A DNA stretch of 64,000 nucleotides, from the NCBI RefSeq assembly GCF_013449685.1, contig NZ_JACDSF010000057.1, positions 40,604 through 104,603 on the forward strand, read 5' to 3'. Both the position numbers and the translations under genes were made by a program. Numbering within the stretch: position 1 is the stretch's first letter; every line of letters starts with the position of its first letter. Source of the stretch: Pectobacterium brasiliense (lineage in GTDB: Bacteria; Pseudomonadota; Gammaproteobacteria; Enterobacterales; Enterobacteriaceae). Below are positions 45,619 to 54,375 of this stretch, piece by piece. The notes under the pieces were generated by a model, which ran no database searches, was not told where the DNA came from, and saw only the letters and a program-made list of their open reading frames with translations.

Positions 45619-45756
45619 GCGTTCTGGGGAGCGATGTCATGTGCCTGTGTTAATAACCGATGGTGTTCATGACGGTTCGGCTTCCCTGTGAAGGCACGAC
45701 ATTGCTCACATTGCTTCCAGTATTATTTAGCCAGCTCGGGTGCTGGCTTTTTTTTT
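45619..45756 (+). ncRNA. ryhB: small RNA RyhB
   Basis: RyhB is an Hfq-dependent small RNA made under iron starvation; it causes decay of mRNAs for non-essential iron proteins (such as sdhCDAB and sodB) and lifts shiA. The conserved core GCACGACATTGCTCACAT and TGCTTCCAGTATT (45695-45725) is present, followed by the terminator stem AGCCAGC / GCTGGCT and nine T ending at 45756. The start is estimated from the -10 box, giving about 138 nt, longer than the 90-nt E. coli RNA. The 5' end is uncertain and could be internal. yhhW lies downstream; E. coli has yhhX between them. Confidence 0.9.
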
Positions 45757-45878
45757 GCAATTCCCTTCCAGCCCGTCATCCCGTTCTGATTTTTCGAACA
45801 GAGCGGTGAGTTTTTTGCGCTATCTTATTTACCGCCGCCCGTTACACTTTCCTTATCAAAAACGCGGGAGGAAATAAC

Positions 45879-46574
45879 ATGATCTATTTACGTCAAGCGC
45901 AAGATCGCGGACATGCGAATCACGGCTGGCTCGACAGCTGGCACACGTTCTCATTTGCCGATTATTACGATCCTGATTTCATGGGGTTTTCGGCACTGCG
46001 CGTCATTAATGAAGACTTTATTGAAGGCGGTCAGGGCTTTGGCACGCATCCGCATAAAGATATGGAAATTCTGACCTATGTATTGTCCGGTGCGGTTGAG
46101 CATCAGGACAGCATGGGGAATAAAGAGCAGGTGCCAGCGGGCGAATTCCAGATTATGAGCGCGGGCACGGGCATTCGTCACTCTGAATACAATGCCAGCA
46201 AAGATGAACAGCTGCACCTGTACCAAATCTGGATTATCCCAGAAAAAACCGGGCTGACGCCGCGCTACGAGCAAAAGCGCTTTGATGTGCAGCAAGGGCG
46301 TCAACTGGTGCTGTCCCCAGATGCACGTGAAGGTTCGCTGAAAGTCTTTCAGGACATGACGCTGTGGCGCTGGGCGCTGAAAGCGCAGGAGCAATCGGTG
46401 TACCCGATTCAGGCTGACCGCCGCGTCTGGGTTCAGGTCGTGCGCGGTACGGTAGAGATTAACGGCCAGAAAGCGGAAACCAGCGATGCATTCGCGGTTT
46501 GGGATGAAACGGCGATCGCCGTGCACGCCAGCGAGGACAGCGAAATCCTGCTGTTTGATCTGCCGCCAGTATAA
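45879..46574 (+). CDS. yhhW: pirin-like quercetin 2,3-dioxygenase YhhW
   Basis: This 231-residue bicupin protein of the pirin family corresponds to E. coli YhhW, which has quercetin 2,3-dioxygenase activity in vitro. The metal ligands lie in GTHPHKDMEILTYVLSGAVEHQDSMG in the N-terminal cupin (two His of HPH, a later His and a Glu). The start MIYLRQAQDRGHANHGWLDSWHTFSF is typical of the family. It sits upstream of gntR, as in E. coli. A substrate in plant tissue (flavonols) is plausible but unproven. Confidence 0.9.
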   Translation: MIYLRQAQDRGHANHGWLDSWHTFSFADYYDPDFMGFSALRVINEDFIEGGQGFGTHPHKDMEILTYVLSGAVEHQDSMGNKEQVPAGEFQIMSAGTGIRHSEYNASKDEQLHLYQIWIIPEKTGLTPRYEQKRFDVQQGRQLVLSPDAREGSLKVFQDMTLWRWALKAQEQSVYPIQADRRVWVQVVRGTVEINGQKAETSDAFAVWDETAIAVHASEDSEILLFDLPPV

Positions 46575-46596
46575 CGGCGAGTGAGAAAAGTGAAGC

Positions 46597-46626
46597 AGCC
46601 CGCGTAGGAAAGGACGCGGGCTTTTT
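46597..46626 (+). terminator. terminator after yhhW
   Basis: A 9-bp stem AGCCCGCGT (46597-46605) / ACGCGGGCT (46614-46622) is followed by TTTTTATTT. It separates yhhW from gntR. Confidence 0.88.
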
Positions 46627-46734
46627 ATTTATCACGACCTGATTACATCATTCAGATTCTGCCCTCAGTCTTTACTTTCCTGACGCTTTTTTTGATAGAC
46701 TTAGATTACTGTTTTTCAGGCATTTTAGTCGACG

Positions 46735-47730
46735 ATGAAGAAAAAAAGACCCGTTCTCCAGGACGTTGCTGACCGCGTGGGGATTACCAAAATGACGGTA
46801 AGCCGTTATTTGCGTAATCCTGCTCAGGTATCCGCTGCGTTGCAGGAAAAGATCGCTATTGCATTGGATGAGCTGGGCTATATCCCCAACCTCGCGCCGA
46901 ATATGCTCGCCAGCGCCACCAGCCGCGCAATTGGCGTGCTGCTGCCGTCATTAACCAATCAGGTTTTCGCCGAAGTTTTGCGCGGGATTGAACGCACGGC
47001 GGAAGCGCACGGCTACCAGACCATGCTGGCGCACTATGGCTATCATCCTGACAGAGAAGAACAGCGTCTGACTTCCCTGCTGTCGTATCACATCGATGGA
47101 CTTATTCTGGCCGAGCGCACCCACACGCCGCGAACGCGCCAGATGCTGGACGTTGCTGGCATTCCGGTTGTCGAGCTAATGGATTCTGTTTCGCCCTGTC
47201 TGGATATGGCCGTCGGATTTGATAACGTTGAAGCCGCCCGACAGATGACTCTGCGTATGGTCGCGCTGGGGCATCGTCATATCGTCTATCTCGGTGCGCG
47301 TCAGGATGAGCGTACGATTATGCGCAGTCAGGGCTACGAGCAAGCGATGTGGGAAAGCGGGCTCAAGAGCTATTGCGTGATGAGTGAGCGGGCATCGTCC
47401 TATTCGCTCGGTGGCGAATTGCTGCGGCAGACGCAGGCGGAATACCCGCAGGTCGATAGCGTATTTTGCACCAATGACGACTTAGCCGTCGGTGCGATGT
47501 TCGAATGCCAGCGGCAGGGGTTGCGCGTGCCGGATGACATTGGTGTAGCCGGTTTCCACGGGCATGACATTGGTCAGGCGATGGTGCCGAAGCTGGCTAG
47601 CGTACTGACACCGCGTGAACACATGGGACGCGTCGGCACCGAACAACTGCTGGCTCGTCTGCGGGGCGAGCCCGTTACGCAGGAGAGGGTCGATGTCGGC
47701 TTTACCGTGCTGGACGGCGAAAGCCTCTAA
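46735..47730 (+). CDS. gntR: gluconate operon repressor GntR (LacI family)
   Basis: GntR represses genes for gluconate uptake and phosphorylation and is released by gluconate. The 331-residue protein has the LacI-type helix-turn-helix (LQDVADRVGITKMTVSRYLRNP, starting near residue 8) and hinge helix (PNMLASA), then a periplasmic-binding-like sensor domain to the C-terminus. The length is the same as E. coli GntR. It has its own promoter region. Its operators are seen in the gntK-permease divergent region downstream. gntK is convergent here rather than following it. Confidence 0.94.
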   Translation: MKKKRPVLQDVADRVGITKMTVSRYLRNPAQVSAALQEKIAIALDELGYIPNLAPNMLASATSRAIGVLLPSLTNQVFAEVLRGIERTAEAHGYQTMLAHYGYHPDREEQRLTSLLSYHIDGLILAERTHTPRTRQMLDVAGIPVVELMDSVSPCLDMAVGFDNVEAARQMTLRMVALGHRHIVYLGARQDERTIMRSQGYEQAMWESGLKSYCVMSERASSYSLGGELLRQTQAEYPQVDSVFCTNDDLAVGAMFECQRQGLRVPDDIGVAGFHGHDIGQAMVPKLASVLTPREHMGRVGTEQLLARLRGEPVTQERVDVGFTVLDGESL

Positions 47731-47739
47731 GCCGCTGTG

Positions 47740-48252
47740 TTAGCCTGCCGCGCGCAGTGCGTCAACGCAGCGTTGCACGACGTCTTCCCGAGTGCCGTCA
47801 ATATCGACTTTCAGGACATCCGGCTCATCGCTACCCGGTTCTTCCAGCGCATCGAACTGGCTTTTCAGTAGGTCTGTCGGCATGAAGTGGCCTGCTCTGG
47901 CTTTGTGACGCTCCAGAACCAGTTCGAAGCTGCCTTTCAAATAGATAAACACCATCTTTTCGTTGCCTTCGCGCAGGCGGTCGCGGTAACGCTTTTTCAG
48001 CGCGGAACAGACGATGATGCCGGTCTCGTTTTTGTGCGCCAGACTGTAGGCGACATCGCTGAGACGCTCCAGCCACGGTGCGCGGTCGTCGTCATTCAAT
48101 GGCGTACCGCTGGCCATTTTCTGGATATTCGCGCGCGGGTGCAGATCGTCGCCGTCAATAAATTTTGCCTGAATGGCGCGGCCAAGTTCAGCGCCAACTG
48201 AGGATTTTCCACTGCCTGATACGCCCATCAGAATAATGCTTCGACCTGACAT
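47740..48252 (-). CDS. gntK: gluconokinase
   Basis: GntK phosphorylates gluconate to 6-phosphogluconate for the Entner-Doudoroff and pentose phosphate pathways. The 170-residue kinase has the P-loop GVSGSGKS (residues 10-17) and family motifs FIDGDDLHPRANIQKMASG, PLNDDDRAPWL and CSALKKRYRDRLR. It is on the minus strand, divergent from the permease and convergent with gntR; in E. coli gntRKU run in the same direction. GntR operators and a CRP site lie in its promoter region. Confidence 0.95.
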   Translation of the reverse strand: MSGRSIILMGVSGSGKSSVGAELGRAIQAKFIDGDDLHPRANIQKMASGTPLNDDDRAPWLERLSDVAYSLAHKNETGIIVCSALKKRYRDRLREGNEKMVFIYLKGSFELVLERHKARAGHFMPTDLLKSQFDALEEPGSDEPDVLKVDIDGTREDVVQRCVDALRAAG

Positions 48253-48311
48253 AATTTGATCTCTATCCCAAACTGTAAATTAAATGATACTTAATGGTTC
48301 CATACTTTAAC

Positions 48312-48341
48312 ATGTTACCCGTATCATGTTACCGGTATCAA
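48312..48341. promoter_or_regulatory. two abutting GntR operators
   Basis: ATGTTACCCGTATCAT (48312-48327) and ATGTTACCGGTATCAA (48326-48341) each match the GntR consensus ATGTTACCGGTAACAT closely and share two bases. They lie 60-90 bp from both divergent genes, so one repressor array can control gntK and the permease. Confidence 0.88.
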
Positions 48342-48345
48342 ATGA

Positions 48346-48367
48346 TGATGTGATACACCTCACAAAC
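48346..48367. promoter_or_regulatory. CRP site in the gntK-permease region
   Basis: TGTGATACACCTCACA (48349-48364) is a perfect TGTGA-N6-TCACA palindrome. It is 44 bp before the permease start and next to the GntR operators, which suggests catabolite control of gluconate use. Confidence 0.85.
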
Positions 48368-48410
48368 AATTAGCCAACCCAGACCGAGTGCCCTAAAGAG
48401 ATTATTAACG

Positions 48411-49787
48411 ATGACAGAAATCACCTCCGCCTATAGCGCCAGTGTGTTGTTGACCATTGCCGCTGGTGCAGTCGCACTGTTATTGGTGCTGATTATGCGC
48501 TTTAAAATCCATGCGTTCCTGGCGCTGACACTCGTCAGTCTGGTAACAGCATTGGTAACAAAAACACCTTACGAAAAGATTGTGCCGACGCTGCTGAGTG
48601 GTTTCGGTAGTACGCTGGCATCCGTTGCCCTGCTGGTTGGACTAGGGGCAATGATCGGCCGCCTGTTAGAAGTGACCGGCGGCGCGAATGTGCTGGCGGA
48701 TACGCTAATTAATAAATTTGGCGAACATCGTGCACCTTTTGCGTTAGGGGTTGCTTCTCTGCTGTTCGGCTTCCCGATCTTTTTTGATGCCGGTCTGGTT
48801 GTTATGCTGCCGATTATTTTCAGCGTGGCAAAGCGCTTCGGCGGCTCGACGCTAAAATATGCGTTTCCTGCGGCGGGCGCGTTTGCCGCTATGCACGCCT
48901 TGGTACCCCCACATCCCGGCCCCGTTGCTGCGAGTGAATTGTTAGGCGCCAACATCGGCCTGCTGGTGATTATCGGGGGCCTCATCGCGCTACCGACCTG
49001 GTATTTCGGCGGCTACCTCTATGGGTTGTACGCCGGTAAAAAATTCGACATCAAACTGCCTGCAAGCTTCTTGTCTGCGGTTGAAACGGATACGGCTGTT
49101 AAACCACCGCGCTTTTCCGTGGTGTTGAGTATTCTGCTGCTGCCATTAGTGCTGATTTTTCTCGATACTGGGCTGAATACGCTAACGGTGATGGGGGTAG
49201 TGAGCGGTGATAACGGCGTGGTGCAGTTCTTACGCATGTTGGGTAAAACGCCAGTTGCATTACTGATCACGGTGTTATTTGCGTTGATGGTCTTTAGCGG
49301 CAGCAAAAGCCGAGCGCATCTGGAAAAAATTTGTGATGGGGCATTAGGGCCAATTTGCGCCATTATTCTGGTAACTGGCGCAGGTGGCATGTTCGGTGGC
49401 GTTCTGCGTGCTAGCGGAATTGGCAACGCGCTATCTGGTGCACTGGCAGATACGGGCTTGCCTGTTATCGTTGCTGCATTTGTGGTGTCGATGGCACTGC
49501 GTGTAGCGCAGGGTTCTGCAACGGTGGCACTGACGACCACGGCGGCGTTGATGGCACCCACAGTGGCGGCGACCACGGGATTAAGCCAGTTTGACCTGTG
49601 CTTTATCGTGGTGGCGATTGCGGGCGGGGCGACTGTGCTGTCGCATGTGAACGACTCCGGGTTCTGGCTGGTCAGTCGTTTCCTCGAAATGGATGAGAAA
49701 ACGACCCTGAAAACCTGGACGGTGATGGAAACGCTGCTCGGCACCATTGCGTTCCTGCTGGCGTTAGTGGGAAGTATTCTTCTCTGA
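48411..49787 (+). CDS. GntP-family gluconate:H+ symporter
   Basis: This 458-residue inner-membrane permease of the GntP family has about twelve hydrophobic segments. Motifs include VGLGAMIGRLLEVTGGANVLAD, HALVPPHPGPVAAS and ALRVAQGSATVALTTTAALMAPT, with the late SHVNDSGFWL. In E. coli the equivalent position holds gntU, but the VPPHPGP motif and sequence resemble GntT/GntP more; I therefore give no symbol. It is divergent from gntK under shared GntR and CRP sites, so gluconate is the likely substrate, although GntP proteins also take other sugar acids. Confidence 0.88.
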   Translation: MTEITSAYSASVLLTIAAGAVALLLVLIMRFKIHAFLALTLVSLVTALVTKTPYEKIVPTLLSGFGSTLASVALLVGLGAMIGRLLEVTGGANVLADTLINKFGEHRAPFALGVASLLFGFPIFFDAGLVVMLPIIFSVAKRFGGSTLKYAFPAAGAFAAMHALVPPHPGPVAASELLGANIGLLVIIGGLIALPTWYFGGYLYGLYAGKKFDIKLPASFLSAVETDTAVKPPRFSVVLSILLLPLVLIFLDTGLNTLTVMGVVSGDNGVVQFLRMLGKTPVALLITVLFALMVFSGSKSRAHLEKICDGALGPICAIILVTGAGGMFGGVLRASGIGNALSGALADTGLPVIVAAFVVSMALRVAQGSATVALTTTAALMAPTVAATTGLSQFDLCFIVVAIAGGATVLSHVNDSGFWLVSRFLEMDEKTTLKTWTVMETLLGTIAFLLALVGSILL

Positions 49788-49794
49788 TGTGTTT

Positions 49795-49822
49795 AGCCCC
49801 CTCCTTGCGGAGGGAGGCTTTT
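49795..49822 (+). terminator. terminator after the gluconate permease gene
   Basis: AGCCCCCTCC (49795-49804) pairs, with one bulge, with GGAGGGAGGCT (49809-49819) over a TTGC loop, followed by TTTTAG. It begins 7 bp after the stop codon. Confidence 0.8.
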
Positions 49823-49881
49823 AGTCACATTTTTATGCCGACCAAGAGACGGTTTCGTGCGCGATAATGTCGTTATTTTCA

Positions 49882-50090
49882 TGCTACTTCGTAGCACGCG
49901 CCCGACATGGGGCGGCTCAAACGCCGCTCGCCCCATGACCCCAGGCTTCTGGCTAAATTATGCCGCTACGCGGTGCCATCGGCGTTCATGACCACTTTTC
50001 GAGCCGACTGTGACGCGCTCCCGGCGCGGCACAGCCTTTCGCGGCGTCCTTGCCGCTCACTCGGTGGTCATGCCCATCGCTGCATAATTT
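49882..50090. repeat. large palindromic intergenic repeat
   Basis: This stretch of the 375-bp gap between the permease and yhgN is dense in inverted repeats: TGCTAC/GTAGCA (49882-49896), ATGGGGCG (49907-49914)/CGCCCCAT (49929-49936), CATGACCAC (49987-49995)/GTGGTCATG (50064-50072) and AAATTATGC (49955-49963)/GCATAATTT (50082-50090). The last two pairs nest and frame a GC-rich core. Base composition differs from the neighbours. It looks like a dispersed MITE- or BIME-like element. Confidence 0.7.
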
Positions 50091-50162
50091 TTACGCCAGA
50101 TAACGTCAACCCCCACACTAATTTGCACATTTATGCATAAGACACAGGGGGAAACGGAGCTG

Positions 50163-50756
50163 CTATAACTTCATGTAGGCACGCACGCCGTCGAGGAACA
50201 TCTGCGTCGATAGCATGACCAGAATCAATCCCATCAATTTCTCCAGCGCACTCACGCCTTTCTCACCCAGCAAGCGCAAGAACACATCCGACATCAGCAG
50301 GATGATGAATGAAATCGTCCAGGCGATAAACAGCGCCAGCGTCAGGTGAGGTAGCTGGTTGGGATACTGGTGGGAAAGCAGCATCAGCGCCGCGAGGATC
50401 GACGGCCCCGCTACCAGTGGAATCGCCATGGGCACCAGAAACGGCTCTTCTCCGGCAGGCAGGCCGCTGCTATTGCCTTCCTGCGAAGGGAAAATCATAC
50501 GAATCGCGATGAGGAACAGCACGATACCGCCGGAAATCGACACGGTTTCGGTGCGCAGATTCAGGAATGCCAGAATGTGTTCACCGGCGAACAGGAAGAT
50601 CAGCATCAGCCCGAGTGCGATCAGCATTTCACGTATTAGCACCACACGTCGGCGTTTGGGGTCGAGGTGTTTGAGTACGGACATGAAAATCGGCAGATTG
50701 CCGAGTGGATCCATAATGAGCAACAGCAGCACTGTTGCGGAGATCATTTCTGTCAT
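50163..50756 (-). CDS. yhgN: MarC-family membrane protein YhgN
   Basis: This 197-residue inner-membrane protein of the MarC/UPF0056 family has six hydrophobic segments. It begins MTEMISATVLLLLIMDPLGNLPIFMSVL, with the MDPLGN family motif, and carries FLVPMAIPLVAGPSILAAL in the second half. Function is unknown; transport of amino-acid analogues has been suggested for relatives. It is between the gluconate genes and asd, exactly as in E. coli. Confidence 0.92.
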   Translation of the reverse strand: MTEMISATVLLLLIMDPLGNLPIFMSVLKHLDPKRRRVVLIREMLIALGLMLIFLFAGEHILAFLNLRTETVSISGGIVLFLIAIRMIFPSQEGNSSGLPAGEEPFLVPMAIPLVAGPSILAALMLLSHQYPNQLPHLTLALFIAWTISFIILLMSDVFLRLLGEKGVSALEKLMGLILVMLSTQMFLDGVRAYMKL

Positions 50757-51055
50757 TTTGGTTTTTTACTCCCGAAACCTTGTTTCCTGACCTCGGCCAT
50801 CTTTATGGGTTGACCAACGTGATTATCCTGCGTCAGGTTGATGATATTAGAATGACTGCTGAAAAAGGGCGTGCTATCGAATAAATTCACTTGCGACTTT
50901 AGGTACATTTTGTAAGGCTGAATGACACAATTATTTACGGGTTTACGACACGACGCGCGCGCGACCTCTGCGGGAGATCACCGAACCAGCAATCACTCAG
51001 CGCTATCGACGTTAGCCAGAATTCTTTTTGTTACCCCCAAAGCAGGACAGTTACC
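50757..51055. other. yhgN-asd divergent promoter region
   Basis: No gene is seen in these 299 bp. The region must hold the promoters of yhgN and asd. I found no lysine riboswitch and no operator that I can name. Confidence 0.5.
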
Positions 51056-52159
51056 ATGAAAAATGTTGGTTTTATTGGCTGGCGCGGTATGGTCGGCTCG
51101 GTTCTCATGCAGCGCATGGTGGAAGAACGCGACTTTGATGTGATTCACCCGGTATTCTTCTCGACTTCTCAGCACGGCGAACCTGCTCCGGCGCTGGGTG
51201 GTCATAAAGGCGTGTTGCAGGATGCTTATAATATCGATGCACTGTGCGCGCTGGACATCATCATTACCTGTCAGGGCGGCGATTATACCAATGAAGTTTA
51301 CCCAAAGCTGCGTGAAAGTGGCTGGCAGGGTTATTGGATCGACGCCGCATCCTCACTGCGTATGAAAGATGACGCGATTATTATTCTGGATCCGGTTAAC
51401 CACAGTGTGATTCAACAGGGTCTGGATAAAGGCATCAAAACCTTTGCCGGCGGTAACTGTACCGTCAGCCTGATGCTGATGTCATTGGGCGGTCTGTTTG
51501 CGAACAATCTGGTGGAGTGGGTTTCTGCCGCGACGTATCAGGCGGCTTCCGGTGGCGGTGCGCGTCACATGCGTGAACTGCTGGCCCAGATGGGTTCGTT
51601 ACACGGTGAAGTGGCGAAAGAGCTACAGGATCCGGCCTCTGCGATTCTGGATATCGAACGTAAAGTGACCGCGCTGACCCGTAGCGGTTCGCTGCCGACC
51701 GATAACTTCGGCGTGCCGTTGGCAGGTAGCCTGATTCCGTGGATCGACAAGCAACTGGATAACGGCCAGAGCCGTGAAGAGTGGAAAGGTCAGGCTGAAA
51801 CTAACAAGATTCTGAGCACCAGCAGCGTCATTCCTGTTGACGGCCTCTGCGTCCGCGTTGGCGCCCTGCGCTGCCACAGCCAGGCATTCACCATCAAATT
51901 GAAAAAAGACGTAGCGCTGCCGGAAATCGAACAACTGCTGGCAACCCACAATGACTGGGTGAAAGTGGTGCCGAACGATCGCGATATCACCATGCGTGAG
52001 CTGACGCCTGCTGCGGTAACGGGCACGCTCTCCACGCCGGTGGGTCGTCTGCGTAAGCTGAACATGGGGCCGGAATACCTGTCCGCCTTCACGGTCGGCG
52101 ATCAGCTGCTGTGGGGAGCCGCTGAACCGCTGCGCCGTATGCTGCGCATCTTGCTGTAG
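51056..52159 (+). CDS. asd: aspartate-semialdehyde dehydrogenase
   Basis: Asd reduces aspartyl phosphate to aspartate semialdehyde, the branch point for diaminopimelate, lysine, methionine and threonine. The 367-residue enzyme has the NADP-binding start [21 protein letters not shown], the catalytic Cys135 in GGNCTVSLM and the active-site His in [12 protein letters not shown]. The length equals E. coli Asd. ATG 51056 follows AGGAC. It is normally followed by glgB, but here btsS intervenes on the other strand. Confidence 0.97.
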   Translation: MKNVGFIGWRGMVGSVLMQRMVEERDFDVIHPVFFSTSQHGEPAPALGGHKGVLQDAYNIDALCALDIIITCQGGDYTNEVYPKLRESGWQGYWIDAASSLRMKDDAIIILDPVNHSVIQQGLDKGIKTFAGGNCTVSLMLMSLGGLFANNLVEWVSAATYQAASGGGARHMRELLAQMGSLHGEVAKELQDPASAILDIERKVTALTRSGSLPTDNFGVPLAGSLIPWIDKQLDNGQSREEWKGQAETNKILSTSSVIPVDGLCVRVGALRCHSQAFTIKLKKDVALPEIEQLLATHNDWVKVVPNDRDITMRELTPAAVTGTLSTPVGRLRKLNMGPEYLSAFTVGDQLLWGAAEPLRRMLRILL

Positions 52160-52187
52160 TTATCTTTCTATCGTTCTTCTGCTTTTC

Positions 52188-52215
52188 TGGCGCAACATCG
52201 TTTGGTGTTGCGCCA
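52188..52215. terminator. hairpin between asd and btsS
   Basis: A perfect 10-bp stem TGGCGCAACA / TGTTGCGCCA closes an 8-nt loop, followed on the plus strand by TATTTC. It lies between convergent genes and probably serves asd. Confidence 0.65.
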
Positions 52216-52270
52216 TATTTCAATGACGGGCCTGACACTCTTCTTATTATGATATCTGACGTTTCCCCCC

Positions 52271-53989
52271 TCACGCCGCACTATCCAACTGTCCCAATGC
52301 CTTGCGCGCCGAAATCAGCGGGACGCGTACTTCGACCCGAGTGAATTTATCTGCTTCGCTGACCACCGTGATGCCATAGCGGTTGCCGTAGCGTGCTTTA
52401 ATGCGGCGGTCGACCAGATTCATACCCAGCCCATCCCCGCCGCTGCGGGGCTGATAGGTGCCCGCGTTATCTTCCACTGACAGTTCCAGCGTGTTGGCGT
52501 GCAGGCGTCCGCTAATGTGGATGTGCCCGTGTTCAATCATCTGTGAAGTACCATGCTTAATCGCATTTTCGACAATCGGTTGCAGGGAAAATGCCGGTAA
52601 TCGGGTTTCGCGTAGCTCCTTCGGCAGTGAAATCTCTACGGTCAGGTGATCGGCAAAGCGCGCTTTTTCGATTTCGAGATAGGCGTTAACGTGCTCCAGC
52701 TCGTCATTGAGCGATACTTCATCGTTGCTGCGCTTGAGGTTTTTACGGAAAAACGTCGACAGAGACAGCACTAACTGACGGGCGTGAGCAGGATCGCGCC
52801 GTATCACGGCAGACAGCGTGTTGAGTGCGTTAAATAGAAAGTGCGGGTTGACCTGCGCGTGTAGCAGCTTGATTTCCGATTGGGCCAGTAGCTGTTTCTG
52901 CTGTTCAAAGCGGCCCGTCAGAATCTGTGCGGAAAGCAGGTGGGCGATCCCTTCCCCCAGCGTGCGGTTAATGCTGGAAAATAGCTTATTTTTGGGCTCA
53001 TAAAGCTTGATCGTGCCGACAACGCGCTGATCTTCGCCACGCAGCGGGATCACCAGCGTGGAGCCGAGTTTACAGTGTGATGAAACCGAACAGGTATAAG
53101 ACACCTCGTTGCCGTCGGCGTACACCACCTGATTGTTGTCTATCGCCCGACGCGTATGTGATGACGTGATAGGTGTGCCGACGTTGTGGTGATCGTCGCC
53201 CAGTCCGATGAAGGCTAGCAGTTTGTCGCGATCGGTAATGGCTACGGCACCCACCCCCAGCTCTTCATACAAAATACGGGCGACGCGCATACTGTTTTGC
53301 GGGTTGAATCCCTGACGTAGCGCCCCTTCGGCGCGGGCGGCGATTTGCAGTGCTTTGGCGGAAAACGCGGAGGTGTATTTTTCAAAAATGGCGCGTCTGT
53401 CGAGCAGGATGCGCATGAACATGGCGGCACCGATGGTGTTGGTGATCATCATCGGTAGAGCGATATCTCGAACCAGTTCAACGGCGTTATCAAACGGACG
53501 GGCGACCAGCAAGATAATCGCCATTTGCAGTATCTCCGCTACCAGTGCGGTCAGGCCGACGACGAGGGGTTGGAACAGCAAATCGATGCGGTTGCGGCGT
53601 GCCAGATAGCGGTGTAACAGCCCGCCGAGCAAGCCTTCGGCAATCGTCGACAGCATACAGGCCAGCGCAGTCATTCCGCCCATCGAATAGCGGTGTAATC
53701 CGCCCGTTAACCCGACGAGAAAGCCGACGGAAGGGCCGCCCAGCATACCGCCGAGCACGGCGCCCGTCGCGCGGGTATTGGCAATAGAATCGTCTATATG
53801 CAGCCCGAAATAGGTTCCCATGATGCAAAACACGGAAAAAACCAGATAGCAGACCAGCTTGTGCGGCAGACGGATGGTGACCTGCATCAGCGGGATGAAC
53901 AGCGGTGTCTTACTGAGCAGATAGGCGATGACCAGATAAACACACATCTGCTGTAACAGGGAAAGAATCAGATCAACCTGACTAACCAT
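52271..53989 (-). CDS. btsS: LytS-type sensor histidine kinase BtsS
   Basis: BtsS (YehU) is a membrane histidine kinase that senses extracellular pyruvate and, with the LytTR response regulator BtsR, turns on the transporter gene btsT (yjiY). The 572-residue protein has a 5TM-LytS sensor domain (residues about 1-200, with RLPHKLVCYLVFSVFCIMG and TGGLHRYSMGGMTAL), a GAF domain (near 225-350), the kinase motif HAQVNPHFLFNALNTL and a C-terminal ATPase domain (VENAIKHGTSQ, GGDGLGMNLVDRRI). A start at 54022 adds 11 residues; ATG 53989 matches the length of E. coli BtsS better. The usual partner btsR is not adjacent, and the gene splits asd from glgB. Confidence 0.9.
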   Translation of the reverse strand: MVSQVDLILSLLQQMCVYLVIAYLLSKTPLFIPLMQVTIRLPHKLVCYLVFSVFCIMGTYFGLHIDDSIANTRATGAVLGGMLGGPSVGFLVGLTGGLHRYSMGGMTALACMLSTIAEGLLGGLLHRYLARRNRIDLLFQPLVVGLTALVAEILQMAIILLVARPFDNAVELVRDIALPMMITNTIGAAMFMRILLDRRAIFEKYTSAFSAKALQIAARAEGALRQGFNPQNSMRVARILYEELGVGAVAITDRDKLLAFIGLGDDHHNVGTPITSSHTRRAIDNNQVVYADGNEVSYTCSVSSHCKLGSTLVIPLRGEDQRVVGTIKLYEPKNKLFSSINRTLGEGIAHLLSAQILTGRFEQQKQLLAQSEIKLLHAQVNPHFLFNALNTLSAVIRRDPAHARQLVLSLSTFFRKNLKRSNDEVSLNDELEHVNAYLEIEKARFADHLTVEISLPKELRETRLPAFSLQPIVENAIKHGTSQMIEHGHIHISGRLHANTLELSVEDNAGTYQPRSGGDGLGMNLVDRRIKARYGNRYGITVVSEADKFTRVEVRVPLISARKALGQLDSAA

Positions 53990-54375
53990 AGACGGGGTCT
54001 CTTCACACACAATTTGCAACATATATAATCGCCAAATTGTACTGCTTTTTCCCTATGAACAAATCGATATTAAACAAAAGATGCTAATTGTCCTGTGTCA
54101 TAACTTATTCATATAAATATAAACGGAAAAATTGCATTAATTCTCTGATATTTCCCCATTCTTTGACTACGCTAAATTAGGGGGCGTGGTTCAAGAACTC
54201 TTTCATAGTATTCATTATTTTTACCTATCGCCGCTATTCGTTAGCAAGCTAATAACTCGTTAATTTTATTGGTTTTTTGTTAAAGATAAGTAATAGGATA
54301 ATATAAACGTAACGTAATGCGTTTTTTATATTACTTATTTATTTAATTCAAATGGTTAATCAGAGGATGGATACC
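53990..54375. other. btsS-glgB divergent AT-rich region
   Basis: These 386 bp are distinctly AT-rich, especially 54055-54350, and contain the promoters of btsS and the glg operon. I saw no open frame and no operator that I can name with confidence. Confidence 0.5.

Noticed and set aside
49907..50140. 77-codon frame in the palindromic repeat
   Set aside because: The sequence is explained by inverted repeats, the product has no recognisable fold, and no ribosome-binding site is seen.
50757..51055. Lysine riboswitch upstream of asd
   Set aside because: I could not find the conserved junction motifs of an L-box. Enteric asd is not normally riboswitch controlled.
54001..54022. Upstream ATG for btsS at 54022
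   Set aside because: It adds 11 residues not expected from E. coli BtsS and lacks a Shine-Dalgarno.
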